This document shows, one piece after another, positions 43,071-53,535 of a stretch of 64,000 nt of DNA (the stretch's first letter is position 1; each line of letters opens with the position of its first letter). Both the position numbers and the translations under genes were made by a program. Under the pieces are notes generated by a model. That model made no database searches. It was not told where the DNA came from and was given only the letters and a program-made list of their open reading frames with translations. Source of the DNA: Phoronis australis (taxonomy: Eukaryota > Phoronida > Phoronidae); NCBI GenBank assembly GCA_002633005.1, contig NMRA01000323.1, positions 422,101 to 486,100 of the forward strand. The letters are read 5' to 3'.

Positions 43071-43461
43071 TCAGGCCTTTGCCTCGACCGCTTCACTGCC
43101 TGTTTTGGCCACCCAATGAAAACGGTCAGTATTTGGAGTGAATTTCCTTTGAGGGTGGAATTGCTTAGCTCTGTGATGTGTGTTTTGGCGTGACTTGACA
43201 TACTTTGGCCAATATGTTGGTGAATGGTGTTTGCTTTTTGTTGAATACTCAAAGTTGCTGCTATCATTGCCACAAGAATTACTGCTACTACTACTGCAAC
43301 TATCAGAGGGAGACTTGGTTCGCAGACGGCTCATTAACTTGTTGCGGGCTTCATTCTGTTTCTTGATGAGGCTGTCGATGTTGATGGAGTTGGCGTTGTT
43401 TTCTGCAACCTCTTTATTGAAACTGGCTATTGAAAAGTGAGAGCCAATCGTCTCACCAAAC
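43071..43461 (-). CDS. BTG3: BTG3-like last coding exon
   Basis: Encodes residues 104-233: FGETIGSHFSIASFNKEVAE, aligned to YGEKNNAFIVASFENKDE of BTG3, then a Ser-rich segment (SCSSSSSNSCGNDSS) and a basic His-containing tail. The stop TGA is at 43071-43073. Confidence 0.88.
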
Positions 43462-44144
43462 CTAGAAAACCGAAGAATGAATACGGTACTAAACTGTAGT
43501 TCAAAAATGGCTTACCAGACATCGCTGTCCCAAATAATCTGAATTTGATTTCATGACGTTGAATAAGGAAAAAGTTGGAGACAAGGTTCATAATGAAAAG
43601 TGGTCTCAGTCAAAATTTGTTTCTTTGAAAGGTGATTCTATAGCTGATTGAATAGTAATTACTCCACAAAAATGAATTCATCTCAATTCTTATAGATATC
43701 AACACAAATCAAGAATCATCGAAAAAACACCCTGTATAAAGTTTGTTGCTGAAAATAACACTCGTCAATAGATCGAAAAGAGTTACTTAAGGTTTTGGTA
43801 TCAGTTTCATGAAATAACTTCCAGCTCACTAACCTGCACGTGACCTCTAAGGGGTCAACCCATAGTGTCAACTCAACTGGCAGTCTTAGGTCACCATACT
43901 TCATACCAGAGTCTATGGCAGCTTGTTCCAACATCGGGTCAATAGAGTCATTTTCATTAACGCGAATGCATCGGTAACCTTGACCCTTCATTGGCTCGTT
44001 TTCATACCAGTGATTTTTGTACTTTTCCAACATGAGTAAGGACAGTTTGTCTGAAAACTTTTTGATTTGCTCGGATGTCATGTCGGTCTGACCCTTGACA
44101 AGTCGGGTTATAAACACAACTGCTGCAGCGATTTCCTCTCGCAT
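43071..44144 (-). CDS. BTG3: BTG3/BTG4-type antiproliferative protein, two coding exons
   Basis: BTG/Tob-family protein, 233 residues. Family members bind the CNOT7/CNOT8 (CAF1) deadenylase through the BTG domain, promote mRNA deadenylation and restrain proliferation. CDS is join(43071-43461, 43834-44144). The domain begins MREEIAAAVVFITRLV, very close to BTG3 (MKNEIAAVVFFFTRLV). Box A is at about residues 41-61 (EKYKNHWYENEPMKGQGYRC) and box B at about 88-101 (RLPVELTLWVDPLEV). The intron interrupts the Arg codon after VTC (AG|G), with donor GTTAGT and acceptor TTTTCTAG. The C-terminal 110 residues are Ser/Asn/His-rich, low in complexity and end near NTDRFHW, which recalls DRNHW of BTG3. The length lies between BTG4 (about 223) and BTG3 (about 252). 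The symbol is by closest resemblance; it may be the single BTG3/4 precursor. Confidence 0.92.
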
Positions 44145-44183
44145 TTTGACACAATGGCTGGCGTTCCAGAATGATCCAAGATC
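43834..44183 (-). CDS. BTG3: BTG3-like exon with start codon (5'UTR 44145-44183, CDS 43834-44144)
   Basis: The exon opens after a strong acceptor TCTCTCTACAG at 44184-44194. It has 39 nt of 5'UTR, starts at ATG 44144 and encodes residues 1-103 plus two bases, covering both BTG boxes. The open frame continues upstream of the ATG through the acceptor, but it has no family similarity there, so the Met at 44144 is preferred. A spliced upstream non-coding exon is implied. Confidence 0.9.
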
Positions 44184-44469
44184 CTGTAGAGAGAAAAGGT
44201 ACTCTTCAATTATACTGTACTCAGTTTTCAAAAGGTAGGGACAGGAGTCCAACAAGTGTATAACAATCACCTGGTCTGTATCGGTAGTTGCTGGACCCGA
44301 GTTCGGCGAATGATATGGCTAATTTAGTAAAATGGAAATTAATCCAATTTTTTTTGTATGTTACTAGTAATCATCGAAATGGATCATTAGTTTTGATCCT
44401 GGTACACAAAAATCTGCAAACTGGTAAGTAATTGTATTATCTATCAACACGAATCACAGATCAGATTTT

Positions 44470-44790
44470 TTTCAGGCACTTTGCTTTAAGGTTACATAGA
44501 ACTCTCGAAAAATGGCCAACTTTGGCAAACTTCGGAATATTACATCTCACAAATGGCTGATCGGATTCATACGAAACTTTCAGATCAATGCTTTATGTAT
44601 TGTTCTCCAAAACAGTGTTAGGAATTGTTTTTGAAATTTTAAACTTCTGAAAAATACAACTTCAATGATTTTTATGAAATAAATTAAAAGTTGCATAAAA
44701 ACAAAAACAAAATGATTGTTGGTGACATTTTTTGATGCTGTAGATAATTAGTCTAATTAAAAGCAATGTTATGCAATTTTACTGACTAGT
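44470..44790 (-). repeat. Dispersed repeat family R1, copy 4 (inverted)
   Basis: TCACAAATGGCTGATCGGAT and ATACGAAACTTTCAGAT are the reverse of 16690-17200. Located in the BTG3-like 5'UTR intron. Confidence 0.5.
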
Positions 44791-44799
44791 GTATAATTA

Positions 44800-46880
44800 A
44801 TCAAACATATTGGTTGTTTACCAAAATTTGTAACCTCCTAGGAGTTCATGGGAAGTGATTCACCACATGTCTGTTACCAGTTGTGGGATGTTTATAATAA
44901 CAATTGTGCCTTGTTTTGCAAGTTGTGTAACTTAAAGTCTTTGAAAACCTGTCAACTTTGGGATGAGGCATTTCCGACAACAACAATAATCTGTTATTTG
45001 TCTATCGGAATTACTCAACTCTTGATTGTCCTGTGCCATAATTGGTAATGACTTGGGTTCATTGCTGGAGTCCAGCAGATTGATTCACAGAATTGTTTTT
45101 GGAACTAGATGTAGCACTTTGGAGGAAGTTTGTGGGTTTTCATGTTTTGAATTATATCGCCCACCTTTCTTGTGTTCAGTATAAATATTCTGTTAGCTAC
45201 TCTAGAATTCATATTGCTTGGAGAGAGGCTGCTGCTTGCTTCAAAAATATCACAGATACCCAGCGTTGGTAAGAGACAACTTTGTTTCTTGATGTTTTAC
45301 TATAAACTTTGACTTTAGAAACAACTATTCTCAGTTCTTTGATTATTTGATTAACTCATAGAAAGTGTTATAATAGAAATTGTTGTAACTACAAGTTTCT
45401 GCTAACTATTGTTTGCCAAATTGTGAGTTGGTATAATATTACTAGATATGCAATTGTCTGTATTTTAGTATGATGTATTTGGTACTTCAATTTGTATTAG
45501 ATATTGTATTATCTTTATTAATTGTTTCAGGTTTAACCGTATCTTGCCATATCTTGCCGTATCTTACCGTATCGTTTCGTATCGTAAGATAGTAGATCGT
45601 ATCGTATCTTATCGTATCGTTTCGTATCGTAAGATAGTAGATCGTTTCGTATCTTATCGTATCATATCATAAATAAAGTTTTATGAGCCAATGTTACGGT
45701 ATTATTATTATACGCGTGTAAACCGCTGGGTCAACAACAACAACAAGAGAGACATCTAATGTGCGTGTGACTGTACGCTACAATGACAATTCAGAAACTA
45801 CAACAGATTTCATCCTGAACATTTATATCGAACAAAAGTTGTTCACGTTACTGATGATTTGATAAGGTAGTACCTGTCTTTTCGCTAATTTTTACTAAAA
45901 ATTCGTGGTAACAAGACCCAATCAATAGCAGGTTGTTAGTCAAAAATCAACTTATATACACTTTCTACTTTCAGAAAATGTATACTTTTACTGAGTTAAA
46001 AACTATTGTAGTTTAGCAGATATTTGGCTAAGTAGTCCGTTAACTCCATAAGGTCCTACATTAACTATAAATTTTCAGTGATTATTTTTAGACAATGCAA
46101 GTACAGGTAGCTTAGGGTTTTGCAACCAGATTAAAGGTTATGATTCATTTCAATGCATGGCACGGCTTGATTTGAATTTTAGCAGCCTTATTCACCAACT
46201 AGAGCCCAGCAAGTTTAATGCAAAACAACAATTCTAGGCAAACTGTCCAAAGTAGCATTGTGGCCTTTGTGGGTAAAAAATGTAGAATCAAAGAGGGGGG
46301 CTGTTGTATTCTTGGAAGTGCTATTTGTTTGGCTTAATCATTTATAGTAAAAATCTGTGCCATTTGAGGAAAATTTTTTGAGTGTAAGAAATTTTTTGAG
46401 TGAGGGGAATTTTTGAGGGAGTGGAGTTTTTTGAGCGAAGGAAATCCCCCTCTCCCTGTGCCATTATCTTCTGGTCAAGATGTCAAGGAGTCCCATTTAA
46501 AAGAATAATTAGGCCAAGCCGAGATCACAAGTTAGCAGCCGCGAATGTTCCTGTTACATCAACCAATTAACTCCATTCTTTTATCACGTGTAATGGAGAA
46601 TGCAAACTCGCTACGTTAAAAAATGAAATAAGGACTCCAACCCAACCATGAACCGAAACGACGATTTCAAAGAAAGCACTACATAAAGAAATGCAGTTTA
46701 AGCAATTGCCAAATTTTTGTTCATATGTTGATCCCAGGAAAAGCTGACTTCAACGACAGTAACACTTTATGGTTTTCCGCTTTTAAGAAACAGTAAAAAC
46801 CCTTGGTAATTTAAACAGTGCCAGTAATCCCAAAAGAGGGGTGCCACTCACTTTTTGTTAAATGTTCTGCTTTTCCTTAA
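44800..46880. other. BTG3-like upstream intron, mostly unassigned
   Basis: AT-rich. Holds the pentamer satellite and a further fragment of repeat R1 at about 45930-46060 (inverted). No coding similarity recognised. Confidence 0.4.
45539..45672. repeat. GTATC/CTTAT pentamer satellite with internal palindromes
   Basis: About 130 bp of GTATC units. The segment GTAAGATAGTAGATCGT occurs twice, 50 bp apart, giving both direct and dyad symmetry. Confidence 0.85.
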
Positions 46881-46889
46881 AAAATAATT

Positions 46890-47125
46890 TCAGGTGGTCT
46901 GAAACACATTGTAACAGACGTGCACAGGCCGCGCACGTGGGCCCCATTGCACTGATCACCTGGAACCAGTTTTATGCTTTATTAATAAATAGTTAAAACC
47001 GAGCTGAGGAGCTAGAAACCTGATTCAAGGTTTTGCCAGTGTTTCCCATCGGGACTCAAACCCACGACCTCGAGTAAAGAAAGCAGACACCCATCACACT
47101 AGGCCACACTGCCTCCTCTGCTATT
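46890..47125 (-). mobile_element. tRNA-derived SINE, copy 2
   Basis: Minus-strand head GGCAGTGTGGCCTAGTGTG and GAGGTCGTGGGTTTGAGTCC (A- and B-box-like), with the body shared with 26940-27180 (for example CATTGCACTGATCACYTGGA). The better-preserved B box of the two copies. Confidence 0.7.
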
Positions 47126-47879
47126 CCGTGCCATAGGACTGATTAACAGGATACGAGACCAAGTGAAACTGCCCTCCATTGAGACTCAAAGAAATACCTG
47201 ATGGTGATGCATGGGGAAAAACCACACAGCTGACTTAATTTATGTAAAATGCAGAACAATAACAAATTAGAAAGTTTTCAACAACATACTCAAGCATGAA
47301 AACTGAAAAAATTTTAATTATGACGTTTTTGCAAGGTTTTTATCCCATCAGTTCAGACTCATGCAAAACACTATCTTTACAGTTTTTACACCAATGACGA
47401 ATGACAGACATGGCCTACAAGGCAAAAGGACCCTGATAGTCGCCTCTTTAAATGTAAATACATGTATTTTCCAGGTCATTTCCTTGGGGGTAGTAAACAG
47501 CAAGGAACAATAGGTTGGTTGAGGTTCAACTTACCTGACGTTTCGGTTTGTCCGCTTTTGTGGTAAAGCAATTCAGTTTTTTAGTTCAAGTGTACCCAAG
47601 TACACAGTTGAAGTTAGTTAACTGAGTTGAATTTTATGCAATCGAGTCAAGTCTCCTAATGAGACCACGCAGTACAGCGTACCTATGAATCAGTATCGAC
47701 TGAATAACAAGTTTTACTCACCACTATAATGACTCAACACCGACCGAGATTTCGGTACGCTGAGAATGGAATTTCCTTTGTTTGGTTTGGACGACTAACA
47801 ATTTTTTAAGAAACACCACAAAACATAGGTGGATATGTGAAAATGTTAAAACTCTGTGAAGTCCTTCATACTTACATAC

Positions 47880-47985
47880 CTTTTAGACGATCTTTCGGAG
47901 AACGCTTATGCACTGGTAAGGCGAAAAATGAAAGATTTTCAACCAGAAACTGTAACCAAGCATTAGCAAAATAAACGGAGTCACT
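47880..47985 (-). other. Candidate non-coding first exon of the BTG3-like gene
   Basis: A strong donor AAAAG|GTATGTAAG ends at 47880. It lies 3.7 kb upstream of the 44183 acceptor and 20-120 bp below a CRE plus CCAAT cluster. The right boundary (start of transcription) is a guess. Nothing in it is coding. Confidence 0.4.
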
Positions 47986-47999
47986 CTTCGCTTCGAGCA

Positions 48000-48055
48000 G
48001 GATGACGTCATGGCCAATCAAATTCTCTATGATCGGGTAATCTGACCAATCGTGT
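48000..48055 (-). promoter_or_regulatory. CRE and CCAAT motifs, probable BTG3-like promoter
   Basis: A perfect palindromic CRE TGACGTCA sits at 48003-48010, directly beside GGCCAATCA. A second CCAATCG follows at about 48046. CREB/ATF and NF-Y sites at this spacing are typical of a promoter. The position just upstream of a strong minus-strand donor fits the BTG3-like gene. Confidence 0.45.
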
Positions 48056-48059
48056 AACG

Positions 48060-49535
48060 TATTGACATCGTGTGCTGTCCTGTCATTGTTTTGACCTGCA
48101 AAGAAACGCGGGAAACTTGAAGAACCATAATGTTGTCAACATTGAGGATAGTTCACTTAGCGGCCGCACTCTCCATTAGTCACTGCGTGACACGCTGCAC
48201 ACGTCTGTGTAGGCCTACAGCTAGGCGTTTTGCGAACCATTGGCCTCTAATTATGCCACTGGAGTTTGAGCCGCAAAAATATTATTTTTGTCCAATACGG
48301 GAACATGTCACTCACATTCTGACGTCATTGTTTAGGCCTAATTCACGATTTCACGAAAAATTTTCACAACTTTCACTACTATTACAAATGAAGGTAATGT
48401 TCGTTCTATGACAATTTTTGAAAACATAAAAACCACTGGAAAATGGTAATTGTGCCTCCTGAAAATTTAAATAATTTTTCATTTTTTACTTTATTATCTT
48501 AACGCAATTTTTTTAATTCGACGGCGGACGGGGTCTTTTTAACCATTTTCTCCGAATTTGGGATAACTGTTCCCCGACACGGGTATCTCTGTAGAGGCTC
48601 GCAAAAAAAACTTTTGGGCACGGCCTTTGTTGTCGCGGCTTAGACCAACCCATGTGTGCCCTTCCGTAGACTAGTTTCTAATTGCGAGAAAATCAAGAAC
48701 TCGAAAGACTTCGTGAGATATCGCCGTTTATAATAAGCGGAGCATGGGGTCACTAATGCGTCATTAATGCCAACACAAAATAACAGTTACCGTACTCCAG
48801 TCGATCCCGCGGGGAACAAGCAGCAAAACAGACTGCACCGGCACATCACTTGAAAATGCATATACTGAAGACTGAGAGAGACCACTAGAGAAATCAAAAC
48901 AGTTGGAGCTAAAATGAACCAATGTTTCTAATCAAATCAAATAGCGCTCAGCGTGATTCAACCGTTGCATAACCTCCTGTGGTCACATTTCAGATTACTC
49001 TGGTGTTTAGGAGGGCTATGCATGGGGGATACTGCTTGATTTTTGAATCTGTTCTAAGTGAAAAATTGCCAGCCATTGACCCCTGGACCCCGCACTTTTT
49101 TCTCAGCCATGGCTTCAACCTTTACTCATCAGGAGGCCTACTGGCAAACTGGAAGTTGAAGTTTAGCACTGAGAAAGTTCAGGTACACTGCAGACAGTTT
49201 TATTTGCAAAAATAATCTGACTGGTCAACACCCAGCCCACCCGATTTCTGTAATGTGTAGAGTTTTTGGCAATGATCTAAATGTACTGTCTTTCAGCTCG
49301 TAGTGGACGCATACCAATGGTGCCTTTGGTGTGAAAACTGCTGATTTTGTGTATTTTTGTTCGTTTTTTAAGTAGCTGGCTGCACGTCGGGCCGGTAAGT
49401 AGTCATGACTTTGGAATGAGTTTTAATACACCTTTTGCACGGTTTTCGAAGTCTTTATTTTAAGGTTCTGCACATCCTGTGGAACAGACTGTTGGAGCTG
49501 ACAAGTCCTAGTTTCAAGCCCAAAATCAGCAAAAA
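48060..49535. other. Intergenic region right of the BTG3-like promoter
   Basis: No recognised gene. A 93-codon plus-strand frame at 48130-48411 has no family resemblance. It could still belong to a divergent transcript from the CRE/CCAAT promoter. Confidence 0.35.
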
Positions 49536-49540
49536 TTTAC

Positions 49541-50942
49541 AGGAGAATGCCACTTGATGTGATTGCTTTTTTACCGTCTTAATCGATCTATTTCCACATC
49601 ACCTCGTATACGGTCGATATCACCTCGCCGAGGTGTCACGTTTACCTGCAGACAAGAACGCAGAGGACGTAAATGGTTCCTCTGCAGAGTGAGTGCCGCT
49701 ATGTTGTGGTGTATTGTTCCCGCTTGTGTGAACCATGAAGCTGCGTTGAAAGAGGTTATATCGTTTTTTCGATTTCATCAAGAACCCGAAATGTTTCGGA
49801 AGTGGCGCGCGGCAGTGAAGAATGAAAAGCACGCTGTTGATACCTGAAGTACGAGTCCGTGAAATATCTCCGAGTGTGTGGCCGGCATTGTTCTGTTTCA
49901 AAGTGAATTATTCTCAACGTAACCAATGCTTATATAAAACTGAACAAAGTATCAAAGTCTGTCTCATTGGAAACAATTTGAAGTATCTTCGGAGTGTTCG
50001 TGAGTGCAAATGTTTCGAGAAACCAACAATGAACTACGTACGTTACCGGCTCCAGATACAAAAGAAACGTAATATTGACCGGCTACCCGCGCCGTCGTGA
50101 GCGCATGCTAATCCAGTGTTTGTTGACAGAAAGCTGTTGTAAAACAACAACTCGATTTTACATTCTATACTCAGATGTTAGGGGAATCTTTATGTGCATT
50201 ATTCGAATGATTGTTATTGTACAACCTTTCGCCCAGACACTGAGTTCTGTGGAAGCCGGAACCTCGGAGTTCGCGGCCCCCGACGAGTAAGTAGATTTGC
50301 AGTTTCGCGGCCAATTCTCTTAAATGTTCACATGCACATTGTTTTTTTTGGCTTACTAATTTAGTCTTTTCGTGACTGGAAATTTAGTTTTCAATTTTGA
50401 CAGGCGACTAATCCGGCTGGTTTATGTTCGTGATGTCTCCATTCCCGGCCGGCGATCAGGCTTGATCGCCCGGGGGCCGAGCCACTGAGTTATAACGAGC
50501 GTTTTGTGCGTTTAGAACTGAAAATTTTCGTAAGTCTATAATCACGGCTAGGCTCTCATGTTTGTATTTTCTTTATTATCACTGAGATCCAATAACTTAC
50601 CGCGGCTGACTATCTGAGGCCTACCCAACTGGAATTGTGGACTACGGAACGTTCAATTTTTCTTTAAATCCGTAACAGCAAAATAAAACCACTCGTTTGT
50701 TTAAAACTCAATGTAGTTGTAAGGGTTTTGCATCGAATTTTGATGCTTTATTGGTGTAAAGCGATATAAAGTCAAGCGATAAGCTGACACCTGTAAGCCG
50801 CGTCTTGTGAACTGCTGAGCAGACTGTGTGTTAGATTCTGTGACGTCATCGTGTCAGGTAAAACAGTTGAACTTCTTGTTATCGAGTGGAACTACTCGAT
50901 CTAAACTGATACAAAATACATTGTTTTTGGTGGCATTCTCAT
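49541..50942 (+). mobile_element. Kolobok-like THAP element, copy 1 (internally deleted)
   Basis: Ends AGGAGAATGCCACTTGAT and GTTTTTGGTGGCATTCTCAT are inverted. The flanks TTAC and TTAG look like decayed TTAA target duplications. Length is 1402 bp. It matches copy 2 along its length, including the THAP frame and the subterminal hairpin ATCGAGTGGAACTACTCGAT, but lacks the roughly 560-bp middle block of copy 2. Confidence 0.7.
49701..49847 (+). pseudogene. THAP-domain fragment, copy 1
   Basis: Reads MLWCIVPACVNHEAA, then VISFFRFHQEPEMFRKWRAA, resembling the THAP zinc-finger start (C-x4-C, then a SFFRFP-like block). The frame stops at 49847. In a shifted frame just downstream, RVCGRH preserves the C-x2-H half of the finger, so a frameshift broke the domain. 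Confidence 0.6.
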
Positions 50943-51887
50943 TTAGTACCGCCTCAGTACATACTCGAGATTTCCTCATCAGGGCTTACACATGTTACAT
51001 GCAAATGTGGCCCTAATTATGGATATAGGTGCATGTCAGCCCTAAAACATGTATAAAAGAGCACATATGCTGTATACTGCAGAAATTTATGTGGTAACTG
51101 GATTGAAAATGGCGATAATCCAACGAAAGGCGTTTCTGTTAGGAAAACGGCATCAGTCCTGATAAATTTAACTAGCTGACTATATTATCGAGGAACAATC
51201 AATAAAAATCAAGGGGATCACTAGTTTTAGGCTATAATAACTCCTATAAAACTGCAATAATGTAAACTTTTAGCATCATACCAAGCCAAGGGATTTAAAA
51301 ACAGAACAGAGCTATCACCCTACCGTCTTACTGTATTCACATACAATAAACTACAAAGCATTCATCAATCGGAATATGAGTAGAGCCATAAAAACATTAT
51401 AATTTTAGGTTTAAGTTTAAAACCAAATAAAAGGAACTGCAGCATGAAAGTTAAGCTAATTCCAAAGAAAAGGGTAGAACACAGACCCACCTGGCTGTCT
51501 ATCAAGATTCGCGGCAGACCATAAACACAAGTGCATTACTGGAAATGGGCAACCCATTTCGCACGGCTTCCCAGCACCCGATTTCGTTTCCAAGAGATGC
51601 CACTCAAGTACATGTAGGAATATTTCACAAATAACAGCCCAGTTCGTGTTTACGACTTGTCATTCTTTCTAAGTTTAGTGACAGTCAAGTTCAGAGTGTA
51701 TGTCAATCAATGTTTTGAGTGAACTACAAGACATGGAAAAATTAAACATCAAAATTCTACATTAATTTTAGGTGGATGTCATGCTGAAAGAACATTAGTC
51801 GGGAAAAGGTTGATTTGTGTTAAAATTTTTCTTTCTACAAAATGAAGCAGGCACGTAGAGTTTCAGTGCGAAGAGAATTGCAATTAC
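50943..51887. other. Intergenic DNA, nothing recognised
   Basis: AT-rich, without long open frames or repeat termini that I could match within the window. Confidence 0.5.
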
Positions 51888-52233
51888 AGACCTGCCAAGG
51901 GGGTATAACAACTTTGCTGGAGGTTGGTTGAAATTTTGCTTGAGATTGGACAAATTTGCTCAAATTTTGGTTGAAGTTCCTGGCGATATCTTCGCTAACT
52001 GTCAAACTTTATATATCCTAAAATATAAGACTTAACTAGTCATAGTAAATTAATAAATAAAACATTTTCAAATTATTTCATGAAAACGATATTACATCGT
52101 AGAAAACTAGGTTTTTGAAAATTTACGACCAAAAAATTCATTTTACGTGAGATAGCTTAAGGCTCGCGTGAGTGCGTGAGGCAGTGGCAAAATGCGTGAG
52201 ACTCACGCGAGATGCGTAAGACTTGGCAGGTCT
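51888..52233. mobile_element. hAT-like MITE with target-site duplication
   Basis: AGACCTGCCAAG at 51888-51899 is mirrored by CTTGGCAGGTCT at 52222-52233. The flanks GCAATTAC and GCAATTAT agree at 7 of 8 bases. It is 346 bp and lies just beyond the four-TM gene polyadenylation signal. Confidence 0.75.
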
Positions 52234-52274
52234 GCAATTATGTTATAAGTAGCATTTAATTACTTTTTTCGAAT

Positions 52275-52280
52275 TTTATT
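52275..52280 (-). terminator. Candidate polyadenylation signal of the four-TM gene
   Basis: AATAAA on the minus strand, 215 bp past the stop and just left of an intergenic (CAA)n microsatellite at 52431-52476, which would lie in the 3'UTR. Confidence 0.4.
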
Positions 52281-52430
52281 TCCATGAACGAACGAATAAC
52301 ACTTAGCCTTAAGAGTTGTAAAAATTGTGCGAAATCGACGGAAACAAGGATACTGAACATTCACTAAACGACCAAAAACACGAATTTACCAAAATTCAAG
52401 AAAAAATCAATTATGAAAAAATCGCGTATG

Positions 52431-52476
52431 CACAACAACAACAACAACAACAACAACAATGACAACAACAACAACA
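52431..52476. repeat. (CAA)n microsatellite
   Basis: About 15 CAA units with one GAC interruption. It begins 18 bp beyond the stop codon of the four-TM gene, on the 3'UTR side. Confidence 0.9.
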
Positions 52477-52494
52477 GTTATATAGACAATGCAA

Positions 52495-53535
52495 CTACAA
52501 AGCAGATTCTTTATCGAAACGAGTATGCGCAGAATGGGTTTCTGGCAAGTCGTTTTCACTGTCAGCCGGAGTGACTCCGAGAGAAGTGGCTTGCTGTGTA
52601 AATTGTTCGACAGACATTCCTGGCTTTGCGCGGCTAGACGATTCTTGCAGCAAGCTAGCCACGCGCACCTTGCCGGCATCATGAGAGGATACTTCCGGTG
52701 GTGGCTCTTCCCATGGTCGCCGTGCGCTTTCGGAGGATTTATATGTCGAAGCTTCGACGATATTCTTCGGTTCCCCAAACATGCTCCACAGTGTTCCGAC
52801 ATAGCTTGATATCTCTGAGGATTTAGTGTCACTTGCTACTCCAATATCTCCACTCCTTTCTGGCGCAGTTTCTGAGCTGATGTTTGAAAATTCAGTCGTG
52901 GCATAAGCAGAGGTTGTCGGTAATGTGTCCAAACTGGTTTCAACATATCCGCTGTATTCGATGGTGGACGAAATTGTTGGCTTTTCTGATACCGACGCTT
53001 CTCCTTCTGTCAACGGTTGAACACCGGACAAGGATTGTTTCATCTTTGACATAACTTGTAGCTGCTTGGGCGAAGGAACACGATACTTTTCTGATTTTAC
53101 AACTTTCGACTTGACAAACGTGGACTTTGGCTCATGGTGTTCACCACGACGACGTTCAGTAATTTTGCCCATTGCTGGTCTAACCCATTCGTGACTTGTC
53201 ATGACTCGAGTCGCTCTTCTAGTTCCTATTTGTGTCTTCGCCTCCTGCAAATTTTGAAAAGCGATCTCCCCCTCTGGAGCTTGAAACAATGAAATTGGGG
53301 TCCCATCTTTGAAATATCTAACTTTATCAATGTCAGTCCCCTCCTGTTCATGATAGTTCATCTCCAGTTGGCTTGAATCGAACTTCTTTTCTCTAGTTTT
53401 GTACTGAGCCTCTGCCTTCACGAACGGATTTCCCCCAGTTTTCCAACAAACAAATACGGACGCCGCGGACAGCAGGGTTTCCGCAACGCACATGCCAGTC
53501 ATAGCATAGATTGAAGTTGCAACTGCTTGTCGCTC
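52495..53535 (-). CDS. Four-TM protein exon C (residues 169-514 and stop)
   Basis: Opens ERQAVATSIYAMTGMCVAET, giving helix 4, then WKTGG and a long tail ending DKESAL with TAG at 52495-52497. The 1041-nt open frame is by far the longest in the window, which supports real coding. The tail has several Ser/Thr clusters and basic patches but no catalytic motif. Confidence 0.85.
   Translation of the reverse strand, partial: ERQAVATSIYAMTGMCVAETLLSAASVFVCWKTGGNPFVKAEAQYKTREKKFDSSQLEMNYHEQEGTDIDKVRYFKDGTPISLFQAPEGEIAFQNLQEAKTQIGTRRATRVMTSHEWVRPAMGKITERRRGEHHEPKSTFVKSKVVKSEKYRVPSPKQLQVMSKMKQSLSGVQPLTEGEASVSEKPTISSTIEYSGYVETSLDTLPTTSAYATTEFSNISSETAPERSGDIGVASDTKSSEISSYVGTLWSMFGEPKNIVEASTYKSSESARRPWEEPPPEVSSHDAGKVRVASLLQESSSRAKPGMSVEQFTQQATSLGVTPADSENDLPETHSAHTRFDKESAL

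Noticed and set aside
44145-44270. N-terminal extension of the BTG3-like open frame
   Set aside because: The frame crosses a strong acceptor TCTCTCTACAG, and the extra residues have no match in BTG proteins, which start at MREE/MKNE.
48130-48411. 93-codon plus-strand frame beside the BTG3-like promoter
   Set aside because: No signal peptide, domain or splice support; kept only as an unassigned region.
52489-52809. 106-codon plus-strand frame
   Set aside because: Shadow of exon C of the four-TM gene on the opposite strand.
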